In this document: in pieces, positions 1 through 6,188 of the stretch | Numbering within the stretch: position 1 is the stretch's first letter | How the letters are laid out: each line of letters begins with the position of its first letter | Assembly: GCA_964196045.1 (NCBI GenBank) | Contig: CAXMRH010000187.1 | Coordinates: forward strand, 1 to 10,722 | Reading direction: 5' to 3' | Length of the DNA: 10,722 bases | Source: SHLQ01 sp964196045 | GTDB lineage: Bacteria > Actinomycetota > Acidimicrobiia > Acidimicrobiales > SHLQ01 | Position numbers and translations under genes: made by a program | Notes under the pieces: generated by a model | What the model saw: only the letters and a program-made list of their open reading frames with translations | Told to the model about the DNA's origin: nothing | Databases searched by the model: none

Positions 1-132
1 CAGCGCGAGGTTCGATGACCAGTCGCCATGGTCTCTGTTCGCGGGTTGTTCCAAGCCGATCTCGGCCGGTGCCACAAGACCTTCGGCTTCGGCGGCGGAT
101 GCCAGCGCCATTCGCAGTTCTTCTTGGATCAC
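1..132 (-). CDS. argS: Arginyl-tRNA synthetase, N-terminal fragment
   Basis: This is the first 44 codons of an arginyl-tRNA synthetase that runs off the left edge. The enzyme charges tRNA-Arg with arginine in the cytoplasm. The visible part is the N-terminal additional domain: it opens V-I-Q-E-E-L-R, continues with an Ala/Glu-rich helix, and ends in H-G-D-W-S-S-N-L-A-L (residues 35-44), the conserved ArgS motif in which the family has HGD followed by an aromatic, then SxNxAL. The GTG start at 132-130 is chosen because GGAGGT lies 3 bases upstream (141-136). The ATG at 143-141 is in frame but meets TGA after four codons. The gene is divergent from a tRNA-Arg gene, which agrees with the call. 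The catalytic domain is outside the window, so the identification rests on this motif alone. Confidence 0.88.
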   Translation of the reverse strand, partial: MIQEELRMALASAAEAEGLVAPAEIGLEQPANRDHGDWSSNLAL

Positions 133-135
133 GCG

Positions 136-141
136 ACCTCC
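136..141 (-). promoter_or_regulatory. Ribosome binding site of argS
   Basis: GGAGGT on the minus strand is a strong Shine-Dalgarno match 3 bases before the GTG start. It decides the start codon, because the nearby upstream ATG leads into a stop. Confidence 0.7.
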
Positions 142-156
142 ATGTACGAAGTGACA

Positions 157-162
157 AGCCTA
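157..162 (-). promoter_or_regulatory. Possible -10 element of argS
   Basis: TAGGCT on the minus strand fits the TAnnnT form of a -10 box and would give a leader of roughly 20 bases before the GTG start. I see no good -35 hexamer at 16-18 bases, so this is tentative. The same hexamer occurs in the matching position ahead of the neighbouring tRNA gene. So short a leader leaves no room for a T-box or other riboswitch. Confidence 0.3.
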
Positions 163-239
163 TCTGCAGGCCTTCTGATGCCCGATCGACCGGACTGGGA
201 GTCCGTTGAGACACATGCGCAGCAAACCACCGAGCGCTG

Positions 240-245
240 TAGGCT
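240..245 (+). promoter_or_regulatory. Possible -10 element of the tRNA-Arg gene
   Basis: TAGGCT lies 10 bases ahead of the mature tRNA 5' end, so transcription would begin a few bases before it. A TTGAGA at 206-211 is too far away (28 bases) to be its -35 partner. The hexamer is identical to the candidate -10 of argS on the other strand. Confidence 0.3.
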
Positions 246-255
246 CTGCCCGCAA

Positions 256-327
256 GCCCTCGTAGCTCAGGGGATAGAGCATCGGCTTCCGGAGCCGTGA
301 GCGCAGGTTCGAATCCTGCCGAGGGCG
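256..327 (+). tRNA. tRNA-Arg (anticodon CCG)
   Basis: The sequence folds as a complete cloverleaf. The acceptor stem GCCCTCG (256-262) pairs with CGAGGGC (320-326) and is followed by discriminator G327. The D arm is GCTC/GAGC (265-268, 277-280) with GG in its loop. The anticodon loop is 287-293 with CCG at 289-291, which reads the arginine codon CGG. The T arm is GCAGG/CCTGC (303-307, 315-319) around loop TTCGAAT. CCA is not encoded (CAA follows the discriminator), so it must be added after transcription. The outermost anticodon-stem pair is a T-T mismatch (282 and 298), leaving four good pairs. The gene sits next to argS, its charging enzyme. Confidence 0.96.
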
Positions 328-426
328 CAACGACGGATCCATCTCCAAATGCCGGTTGCTAGACGCCGGTCGCGTCCACGAATCGTCAGCACGAAGTGCG
401 TTCCGAGAAGGACTTCTGCTCTGCTT

Positions 427-455
427 TTGGAGTACCTGGGATTGTTGCTTACTCT
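427..455 (+). promoter_or_regulatory. Housekeeping-type promoter of the 962-residue coiled-coil gene
   Basis: The -35 is TTGGAG (427-432) and the -10 is TACTCT (450-455), with an ideal 17-base spacer. Transcription would start near 461-463, exactly at the left edge of the 18-base dyad. The predicted start lies downstream of the possible upstream initiation codon at 396, which supports translation from the ATG at 495. Confidence 0.5.
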
Positions 456-460
456 CAGGG

Positions 461-478
461 CGATGGCTACAGCCATCG
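461..478. promoter_or_regulatory. 18-base perfect dyad at the predicted transcription start
   Basis: CGATGGCTACAGCCATCG has two 8-base arms that are perfect reverse complements around a central AC. It lies between the predicted -10 box and the ribosome binding site. As DNA it looks like an operator for a dimeric repressor. As RNA it would form a 7-pair stem with a UACA loop at the very 5' end of the message. The sequence does not show which role, if either, is real. Confidence 0.5.
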
Positions 479-485
479 TGAGTAC

Positions 486-489
486 GGAG
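486..489 (+). promoter_or_regulatory. Ribosome binding site of the 962-residue coiled-coil gene
   Basis: GGAG lies 5 bases before the ATG at 495, the best-placed Shine-Dalgarno sequence in this reading frame. It selects 495 over the in-frame upstream codon at 396. Confidence 0.6.
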
Positions 490-494
490 TAGGG

Positions 495-3383
495 ATGAGC
501 AACCGCGATACGTCGCATGACAATCGGGATGACGACGCGGCCGAACCCTCGGAGTCGGCCGCGCCTGGCTCTGACCGATGGAATCTCGACGGGTTCGGCG
601 AAAGTCGCGAATATCTCGTCAACGAACGACGCGACCTCGCCGTCGTCGCAGCTGAGCTCAGAGCCCTCCGGAGCGACCTAGACAGGCAAATCGACGACGT
701 CGACGACGACACGCGGGCGCTCATGCGGCGCCGCACTCAGGTAGACATCGAGTTCGATCAGCTCAACCGCGATGAGGTGGAATTCGACGGGCGACAAGAT
801 GTGTACGAGCAGGCTGCTCGAGAACTCGAACGGCTCGTCACAGAAACCGCGAGCACACGGGCAGAAACGGAGCGCGAGCTACGTGTTCTCGAGGCCGAGC
901 GCCGAACGATCGAGGAAGAGCAGGAGCGGCTTCGCGAAGAGGACGACGAGCTCGTTGAAACTCGGGAACGCCTCGACAAACAACGGGACGACGTACTTTT
1001 CAGAAAGGCGAGCCTGGACGACGACGAACGGGCACTCGACGCTCGCCTCGAAGAGCTGAGGCTCAGGGCACAGGAACTCGAGGACCTCAATGCCGAGGCG
1101 GCAGAACAAGAAGCGTCGCTGGCAGCGCGGACCAGCGAGTTGACGTCTCGATCGGATGCCGTCAAGGAGCAGAGGGCAGACATCGACCGCACCGAGATCG
1201 ACTTGGTACTTCAGGCCGAGAAACAAGCGCAACGCGCCGTTGAGATCGATCTGACTGCAAGTCGACTACACGAGCGAGAAGCCGGCGCCCAACAACAGCG
1301 TGACGACCTCACACAACAACAACACGAGCTCGAGGAGCGTCGTGCGTCGATCTCCACGGAAGAGGCTGCACTCGTTGAGCTTCAAGCAGCGATCGATGAC
1401 AAACGGGCTGTGCTGCTCTTGGAACAGCACGAACATGATCGTGAAGTAAAGAACGCCGCCCAAACCGCCGAAGCCGAACTTTCCGCTGCCCAAGACTCGG
1501 CTGTGGAACAGGCCGCGCAGATCGCTGAGCAACAACACTCGCTCGATGAGAAGGCAGAAGAGCTCGAGAAGCGGCGGCTTGGGCTGGCGGCGGAATCGGA
1601 CCAACTCGAAGGAGCTCGGGCGGACCTCCTCGTCGAACGAGATGACATCGAGGCGGAACGACGAATCCTCGGAGCGCAATCCGACGAGATCGACAGGCTC
1701 GAAGAGGAGGTCCAGACTCGCCAACACGACGTCGACACGCTTAATGAACGCGAAGCCGACCTCGCTGCGAAAAGCGCAGAGCTCGATGATCTCGAAGCAA
1801 GTCTGAGCGAAAGTGTCGAGCTAGCTGAGGCCGCCCACGCCGCGGTGATTGCGCGCCAAGACGAAGTCGAAGCGTTGGAGACGCGAGAGCGAGACAGGCT
1901 GGGAGCGCTCGCCCACTTCGACTCGCGTGAGCGCGAACTGCAGCGGGCCGAACTGGACCACGAGGCCTGGCAGCAACGACTCGCAGAGGAAGAACAGCGG
2001 CTCACCGAAGAGCAGCACGACGTCGCTGCAAGAGCAATCCTGCTCTACGAGCAGGCTGAGCAACTCGACCGCCAGGAGGTTGCGGCGTCTGAACGAACCG
2101 TCGCACTCGCCGAACGCCAGAACGAGCTGACACGGCTGAGCGCGGCGCTCGACGATCAGCAGGTGGTGCTCACCGAGCGACTCACAGAGTTGGAGACGAT
2201 GACCCTCGAGATCGAGGAGCGCACAGCTGAACTGAACCAAACATCCAAGAGGCTCGATGCCCGCGAGTCATCGTTGAGGATCCGGCAAAACGAGCAAGAT
2301 GAGACGCGCCGAGAACTGGCTCAGCTAGACGAGGAGATTCTCAGGACCGCTCAGCGCCTGAACGAACGGATTGCAGATCTGGCGCGCCGCGAACGCGCGA
2401 TTGAACTTCGCGAAGAGGCCTATCAACTCGAACGAAAAGATGTCACCGAGCGGATGGTGCAACTCGATGCTGACCGCTCTCAACTCGAACAGGCAGAGCG
2501 GCTGATCGATCGACTCGAAAACGAACGAGACGATGTCGACAATGAACTTCTACTTCTGCAAAGGCGCCGTGAAGAGGTTGCGCTAGAGCGAGCCCGCCTC
2601 GCAGGCGCCACAGAAGAGCTTCGGATTCTGGAAGAACAGTTGGACGAGGAGCACGACCTTCTCGTGGGCGAACGGGGCGCGGTTGCATCGCAGCGACGAT
2701 CGGTCATTGAGCAGCGTGAGCGCCTTGGGCAAAACGAGCGCAACATTCGTGTCCGGCAGCACCAACTTGACGAGGAACACCGGACGCTGAACGCAGATTC
2801 GGAACGCCTTCAGCAGCGTCGCGATCTTCTTCATGGGGAACGTGTTCGCCTCGACGACGCGACAGTGCGCCTCGATGACCATCGCTCTGCGGTTGGCGCC
2901 GACCGAGAAAGTGCCGACGAGGAGGCCGCAGCTGTCTCCACCGACTTGGTAGAGACGCGACATGAACGTGACGAGCTCTCCGCAAGGGCACTGGTCGTAC
3001 AGGCACGCGCCGAGTCACTTCGCAACAAGTCGGTTGAGGTCGACAAACGTGCGTCCGACCTGGACGCCGAGGCGAAGAGGGTCCAGAACGAGGACGAGAC
3101 CCTCGCGGAGCGACGACTGTCGCAGCAAGTAGCAGAAGGCGAACTCGAAGTAGAGAGCGACCGGCTTTCGGAGCGACAAGCGCAACTCGCGGAACGTCGC
3201 GAGGCCGTACAAGCCGAGCGAGAACGCCTCGAGGCCCTCTGGACACTCATCGAGGAGCACCGAACGAGTGGCGCGCGACTTGCGGAGAAGCTTGAGAACG
3301 ACGCCCAGATGAACCTTGACGTGCGCGACTCGATCGATCTGACGGACCCGTCCAGGTCGGCGCTCGACGAATCTTCAACCTGA
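495..3383 (+). CDS. Very long cytoplasmic coiled-coil protein, unknown family
   Basis: I do not recognise this 962-residue protein as a named family. Residues 1-38 are an acidic, probably disordered tail holding Pro18 and Pro24. From 25 to 951 there is no proline, and there is no cysteine anywhere. The body is rich in Glu, Arg, Leu, Asp, Ala and Gln. Leu, Ile or Val recurs every seven residues over long unbroken runs, for example 139 to 307 and 674 to 814. Arg is frequent three residues after the core residue (L-D-x-R). Near the C-terminus is W916-T-L-I-E-E-H-R923, then a short polar tail. There is no signal peptide, membrane segment or Walker motif, so it is not an SMC or Rad50 ATPase. A rod of about 890 residues would be roughly 130 nm long, calculated at 0.148 nm rise per residue. 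The next gene encodes a shorter relative. A cytoskeletal or scaffold role like that of FilP, Scy or crescentin is inferred from architecture only. Confidence 0.9.
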   Translation: MSNRDTSHDNRDDDAAEPSESAAPGSDRWNLDGFGESREYLVNERRDLAVVAAELRALRSDLDRQIDDVDDDTRALMRRRTQVDIEFDQLNRDEVEFDGRQDVYEQAARELERLVTETASTRAETERELRVLEAERRTIEEEQERLREEDDELVETRERLDKQRDDVLFRKASLDDDERALDARLEELRLRAQELEDLNAEAAEQEASLAARTSELTSRSDAVKEQRADIDRTEIDLVLQAEKQAQRAVEIDLTASRLHEREAGAQQQRDDLTQQQHELEERRASISTEEAALVELQAAIDDKRAVLLLEQHEHDREVKNAAQTAEAELSAAQDSAVEQAAQIAEQQHSLDEKAEELEKRRLGLAAESDQLEGARADLLVERDDIEAERRILGAQSDEIDRLEEEVQTRQHDVDTLNEREADLAAKSAELDDLEASLSESVELAEAAHAAVIARQDEVEALETRERDRLGALAHFDSRERELQRAELDHEAWQQRLAEEEQRLTEEQHDVAARAILLYEQAEQLDRQEVAASERTVALAERQNELTRLSAALDDQQVVLTERLTELETMTLEIEERTAELNQTSKRLDARESSLRIRQNEQDETRRELAQLDEEILRTAQRLNERIADLARRERAIELREEAYQLERKDVTERMVQLDADRSQLEQAERLIDRLENERDDVDNELLLLQRRREEVALERARLAGATEELRILEEQLDEEHDLLVGERGAVASQRRSVIEQRERLGQNERNIRVRQHQLDEEHRTLNADSERLQQRRDLLHGERVRLDDATVRLDDHRSAVGADRESADEEAAAVSTDLVETRHERDELSARALVVQARAESLRNKSVEVDKRASDLDAEAKRVQNEDETLAERRLSQQVAEGELEVESDRLSERQAQLAERREAVQAERERLEALWTLIEEHRTSGARLAEKLENDAQMNLDVRDSIDLTDPSRSALDESST

Positions 3384-3488
3384 CCACTCTTCCGACTCAG
3401 GAATACACCGCGGAGACGGGGTGCACAGCTACGTTTGGGGGGCGCCGATTCACCTATGCTCACGGTGAGACCCGTACGAGAGAGCGCT
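3384..3488 (+). other. Gap between the two coiled-coil genes
   Basis: This 105-base gap has no gene and no clear terminator. CCGCGG at 3409-3414 is only a short palindrome. The genes could be co-transcribed, with a second internal promoter near 3455. Confidence 0.4.
3455..3469 (+). promoter_or_regulatory. Possible -10 box and adjoining dyad of the second coiled-coil gene
   Basis: TATGCT (3455-3460) is a good -10 box. TTTGGG at 3434-3439 could be a poor -35 with a short 15-base spacer. Overlapping the end of the -10 is CTCAC-G-GTGAG (3459-3469), a perfect 5-base dyad. This resembles the first coiled-coil gene, which also has a dyad at its predicted transcription start, but the two sequences differ. 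Confidence 0.3.
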
Positions 3489-5117
3489 ATGGCTGACGAA
3501 ACATTCGAAGACAATGACGGTGTGGAATCGATCGACGACCCGGCGACCGACCTTCGTCGTCTGAGGGTTGAACGATCTGCAGTTTCTCTCGACGCAGAAG
3601 AGGAATTGCTCTTCACCCGACAGCAGCAACTCGCCAAGCTCCGCGAACAGATCGAACGTACCCAAGCCGACCAGCGATCTGAGCTCACTCGCATCGAAGA
3701 GGCCCGCACGCAGCTGAACGATCTCACTTCCGAGATCGAGGACCGTCGCACCACGGTCGACGAGTATCGCTCGAAGCTCGCCGAGGCCGAGAACGTGGTG
3801 AACGACCAGCGGCGTGAGATCGAACGCGAATCTGCAGCGGTGAGCCGTGAATTACTCGACGCGCGCTCCGACGCACGCCGCGAGGCGATCAAGGAGGCCG
3901 TGAACCTCGAGCAAGCGGAAATCGACACTGTCAAAGCCGATGTCGAAGACCAGCGGAACGCCGTCGAGAACGAGTCTTCCGAGCTTCGGGAGATGCGCAG
4001 TGCGCTCGAGGCCGACCGCGCGACTCTGCAGGCACGCGCTGAACAGATCGCGTCGGACTCTCTCGAGATCGAAGCGCTGGAGTCCGAGGTCGAGACCCGC
4101 CGGAGCGCTATCGAAGAGGACCACGAGAGGCTCCTCGCCGAGCTCAACTCGGAAAGGCAAACGCTCGAGAACGAGCTGCAGGCGCAAAGAGACAGCCTCG
4201 TCGCTCGCCGAGCCGAGGTTGAAGTGGCCGAGCGGTCAGCGGAGAACAAAGAACGAATCGATGCGCTCGGTGTCTTCGAAGCTCAAAGTACAGACGTCGA
4301 TGAACGGCGGTCCGAACTCGAGACCAGCGCCCACGAACTCCATGACCTCGAGCGAAGCATCGACGTTCGCCGTTCTCAGCTCGAGAGCGAGTCGGCGTTG
4401 CTGGACACGCGTAGCGCTGAGCTCGACGCGCGAAGATCCGACTTGCAGCACCTTCAGGCGACGGTCGAAGAAGGCCGTGCGCAGATCGATCACGAGCGCG
4501 CAGATCTCGCAGGCTCGTCGCAGGAGCTCGACGAACAACGAGCCGCGTTGGCCGAACAGCGAACGCAACTCAATGATCAGAACGAATTCATTGACCGGCG
4601 ACAGAACCAACTGATCGAGCGCCGACATCAGCTCGACGAAGAGGGCGACGTACTCGACGAGCGAGCGAAACAACACGATAGGGATCGCATCATTCTCGAC
4701 GAGAAACTCGAGACGATGGCCCAACCGCAAACCGACGCGGAGCAAGCGGAGAGCCGTGCAGAAACCGAAGCTGGCGAACTCAACGAGTTCCGGGTGGAGA
4801 TCAACAACACGATCGATAGCCAGCAGCTTGAGTTCGATCGAAAGCAGACCGAAGTTGCGGCAGAGTCTGGGCGTCTCGATGCTCTGCGTGCCGACAACGC
4901 CGAAGAGAAGAAACGTCTCGAAGCGGAACGGATTCACCTCGACGAGGTTCGCAAGCGCCTCAATGCTGAAGACCGGTCAATCGAGGACGAGCGGGCACGG
5001 ATCGCCGAGATGTGGGCGCTGGTCCGTCGTCACCGTGAACGGGCCAGAGAAGTGATCTCGGCACTTGCACCCGAAACGCTCACTGAAGCGCCAGACATCG
5101 GCGCCGTCGAGGGCTGA
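3489..5117 (+). CDS. Shorter coiled-coil paralogue, unknown family
   Basis: This 542-residue protein has the same plan as its upstream neighbour: an acidic N-terminal tail (residues 1-20, with Pro18), a long Glu/Arg/Leu-rich helical body, no cysteine, and a short C-terminal tail (Pro528, Pro535). An aliphatic or aromatic residue falls every seven positions from F263 to M410, with only H396 breaking the pattern. L-D-x-R repeats again mark the heptads. Pro413 in M-A-Q-P-Q interrupts the helix and may act as a hinge. The C-terminal block L484...L491...I498...I505...W509-A-L-V-R-R-H-R516 matches the block ending at R923 of the first protein in both spacing and key residues, the main evidence that the two are paralogues. 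W509 is its only tryptophan. Start 3489 is chosen because the acidic tail begins there and the probable promoter lies at 3455; a start at 3456 or 3435 would add 11 or 18 residues. The Shine-Dalgarno sequence is weak (GAGAG). Partner filament subunit or scaffold is an inference. Confidence 0.87.
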   Translation: MADETFEDNDGVESIDDPATDLRRLRVERSAVSLDAEEELLFTRQQQLAKLREQIERTQADQRSELTRIEEARTQLNDLTSEIEDRRTTVDEYRSKLAEAENVVNDQRREIERESAAVSRELLDARSDARREAIKEAVNLEQAEIDTVKADVEDQRNAVENESSELREMRSALEADRATLQARAEQIASDSLEIEALESEVETRRSAIEEDHERLLAELNSERQTLENELQAQRDSLVARRAEVEVAERSAENKERIDALGVFEAQSTDVDERRSELETSAHELHDLERSIDVRRSQLESESALLDTRSAELDARRSDLQHLQATVEEGRAQIDHERADLAGSSQELDEQRAALAEQRTQLNDQNEFIDRRQNQLIERRHQLDEEGDVLDERAKQHDRDRIILDEKLETMAQPQTDAEQAESRAETEAGELNEFRVEINNTIDSQQLEFDRKQTEVAAESGRLDALRADNAEEKKRLEAERIHLDEVRKRLNAEDRSIEDERARIAEMWALVRRHRERAREVISALAPETLTEAPDIGAVEG

Positions 5118-5132
5118 AGAACCGTTCAGCTC
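5111..5132. terminator. Hairpin between convergent genes, possible bidirectional terminator
   Basis: GCTGAA (5113-5118) and TTCAGC (5125-5130) form a perfect 6-pair stem with loop GAACCG, extendable by a G-T and a G-C pair to 5111-5132. It spans the stop codon of the coiled-coil gene and reaches into that of the lipoprotein gene. No T tract follows on either strand, so it would be a weak intrinsic terminator. Confidence 0.4.
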
Positions 5133-5475
5133 AGCCGAGGTTGTGGTCCGCAGAGGTGAACTCACAGGGAAGGCTGACACCCTCGAGGAGCTGCCTGTCT
5201 TCGAGGGCCAGTGCCCCTGGATCATCCTTCAGACGCTCGTCAAGCTCCAGAAACTCGGTGAACGACAGTTCTGCAGCCACGGTGTTGAAGGCGCACTGAC
5301 AGTAGTCGGGGCCATTGTCTGAGTCTTCGTCGGCGAGAGCATCTTCGCAGGCAGCGATGAACTGCTTCTCCGCTCGACCATCCTGATCATCATAGGAGTT
5401 CGGGAGACCCTCACTCGTGCATGCGGCTGCGAAAAACGCCAGGCCAAGGGTCAAGAGCAGAAGTCGTCGCGACAT
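5131..5475 (-). CDS. Small cysteine-rich lipoprotein, unknown function
   Basis: The 114-residue product starts M-S-R-R, continues with a hydrophobic stretch (L5-A18) and reaches a lipobox-like F-F-A-A-A-C at Cys19, so it should be lipidated and held on the outer face of the membrane. The mature part is acidic and has four more cysteines: C43, the pair C59-Q-C61, and C104. These could form two disulfides or bind a metal. A helix-like segment S71-D86 (T-E-F-L-E-L-D-E) follows the CxC. I recognise no named domain. Start 5475 is chosen because it places the basic n-region correctly; the frame stays open upstream to 5706, but that part is antisense-like and overlaps the glycosylase gene. There are only 7 bases between the upstream uracil-DNA glycosylase stop and this ATG, so the two are probably co-transcribed. 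No clear Shine-Dalgarno sequence is present. Confidence 0.82.
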   Translation of the reverse strand: MSRRLLLLTLGLAFFAAACTSEGLPNSYDDQDGRAEKQFIAACEDALADEDSDNGPDYCQCAFNTVAAELSFTEFLELDERLKDDPGALALEDRQLLEGVSLPCEFTSADHNLG

Positions 5476-5482
5476 AGGCGAA

Positions 5483-6154
5483 TCAATGTATCGGCGAGTC
5501 GGCGAGTAGCCGCGCACGGTCAAAGATGCCATCGAGCATCGGCTCAGTAAGCCTGCCAGTGAACGTGTTCTGCTGCGAGACGTGGTAGCTGCACAACAAG
5601 GTGAGTCGATCGTCGATCCGTACTTCGACGCCATGTCCAAACTTTGGGCGAGGGCGGATGTCGAAGTGCCTTGCGACTGCGGCTGCACCGATACCGCCCA
5701 AAGCAACGAGCACTCGAAGGCCGCTGAGCGCGTCCAACTCCTCGTTCAGAAACGATCGGCAGGTATTCTGTTCTTCGGCGGTGGGTTTGTTGTCCGGAGG
5801 CGCACACTTGACCGCTGAGGTGACCCACGCATCGTTGAGGACCAAACCGTCGTCGATCGAGAGCGCCTCGGCCTGGTTGGCTAGGCCAGCGCGATGTAAG
5901 CCTGCGTACAACCAGTCTCCGGATCGGTCACCGGTGAACATCCGCCCAGTCCGATTGGCGCCGTGTGCTGCGGGCGCGAGGCCGACGATCGCGATCCGTG
6001 CGTTGCGGTCGCCGAAGCCAGGCACCGGTCGTCCCCAGTATTCCTGGTCCGCATAGGACGCTCGCTTCTCGACGGCCACGCGCTCTCGCCACTCAACGAG
6101 ACGGGGACAACGACGACACGACTCGATCCTGACCTGAAGTTCATCGAGCGCCAT
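5483..6154 (-). CDS. Uracil-DNA glycosylase, family 5 (UdgB type)
   Basis: The enzyme cuts uracil, and in this family also other deaminated purines and pyrimidines, from DNA to start base-excision repair. The 223-residue product has all the landmarks. Cys13-x2-Cys16 near the N-terminus with Cys117 and Cys132 form a four-cysteine iron-sulphur site. Motif A is G58-L-A-P-A-A-H-G-A-N-R-T-G-R followed by M-F-T-G-D-R-S-G-D. Motif B is S-Y-H-V-S-Q-Q-N (H191, N196). The G-A-N-R-T-G-R version of motif A is what marks UdgB rather than family 4. Length is normal for the family. I chose the ATG at 6154; a TTG at 6163 in frame would add three residues, and neither has a strong ribosome binding site. It is first in a two-gene unit with the lipoprotein, which has no obvious repair role. 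It lies head-to-head with the phosphomutase-like gene across 34 bases. Confidence 0.93.
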   Translation of the reverse strand: MALDELQVRIESCRRCPRLVEWRERVAVEKRASYADQEYWGRPVPGFGDRNARIAIVGLAPAAHGANRTGRMFTGDRSGDWLYAGLHRAGLANQAEALSIDDGLVLNDAWVTSAVKCAPPDNKPTAEEQNTCRSFLNEELDALSGLRVLVALGGIGAAAVARHFDIRPRPKFGHGVEVRIDDRLTLLCSYHVSQQNTFTGRLTEPMLDGIFDRARLLADSPIH

Positions 6155-6188
6155 CGCTCGCAAGCTACTGCCGGTAGCGTGAAATCCA
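6155..6188. promoter_or_regulatory. 34-base divergent intergenic region with a dyad
   Basis: The space between the divergent glycosylase and trio operons is too short to hold two full promoters, so at least one must lie within the opposite gene. It contains GCTAC-TGCCG-GTAGC (6164-6178), a perfect 5-base dyad around a 5-base centre, which could be a shared operator or an RNA hairpin. No Shine-Dalgarno match precedes the ATG at 6189, so leaderless translation is possible. Confidence 0.35.

Larger units (their letters stand above)
328..494 (+). other. Intergenic region between tRNA-Arg and the long coiled-coil gene
   Basis: This 167-base stretch has no convincing gene. The left half holds two short hairpins: GCAC-GAA-GTGC at 389-399 and AGAA-GGAC-TTCT at 406-417. 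The second is followed at a distance by TTTT (425-428) and could be a weak end for the tRNA transcript. The right half holds the promoter, dyad and ribosome binding site of the next gene, listed separately. Confidence 0.5.

Noticed and set aside
15..300. Short plus-strand reading frames across argS and the tRNA
   Set aside because: They are antisense to argS and run into the tRNA gene, with no ribosome binding site or recognisable product.
256..327. tRNA used as an integration site for a mobile element
   Set aside because: I see no repeat of the tRNA 3' end downstream and no integrase gene in the window.
396..494. Upstream extension of the first coiled-coil protein by 33 residues
   Set aside because: The added part has a different composition (Cys, Gly, aromatic residues), overlaps the predicted promoter and dyad, and lacks a ribosome binding site; ATG 495 has GGAG 5 bases before it.
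2831..4249. A 472-codon minus-strand reading frame across both coiled-coil genes
   Set aside because: Its product is almost all Ser and Arg, which is what the reverse of Glu/Leu/Arg-rich codons gives, and it crosses an intergenic gap and both genes.
495..5117. SMC, Rad50 or MukB chromosome-segregation ATPase
   Set aside because: There is no Walker A, Walker B or signature motif at either end, and no hinge domain; only the coiled-coil composition is similar.
5476..5706. Longer N-terminus for the lipoprotein
   Set aside because: It would overlap the glycosylase gene and bury the signal peptide and lipobox in mid-protein.
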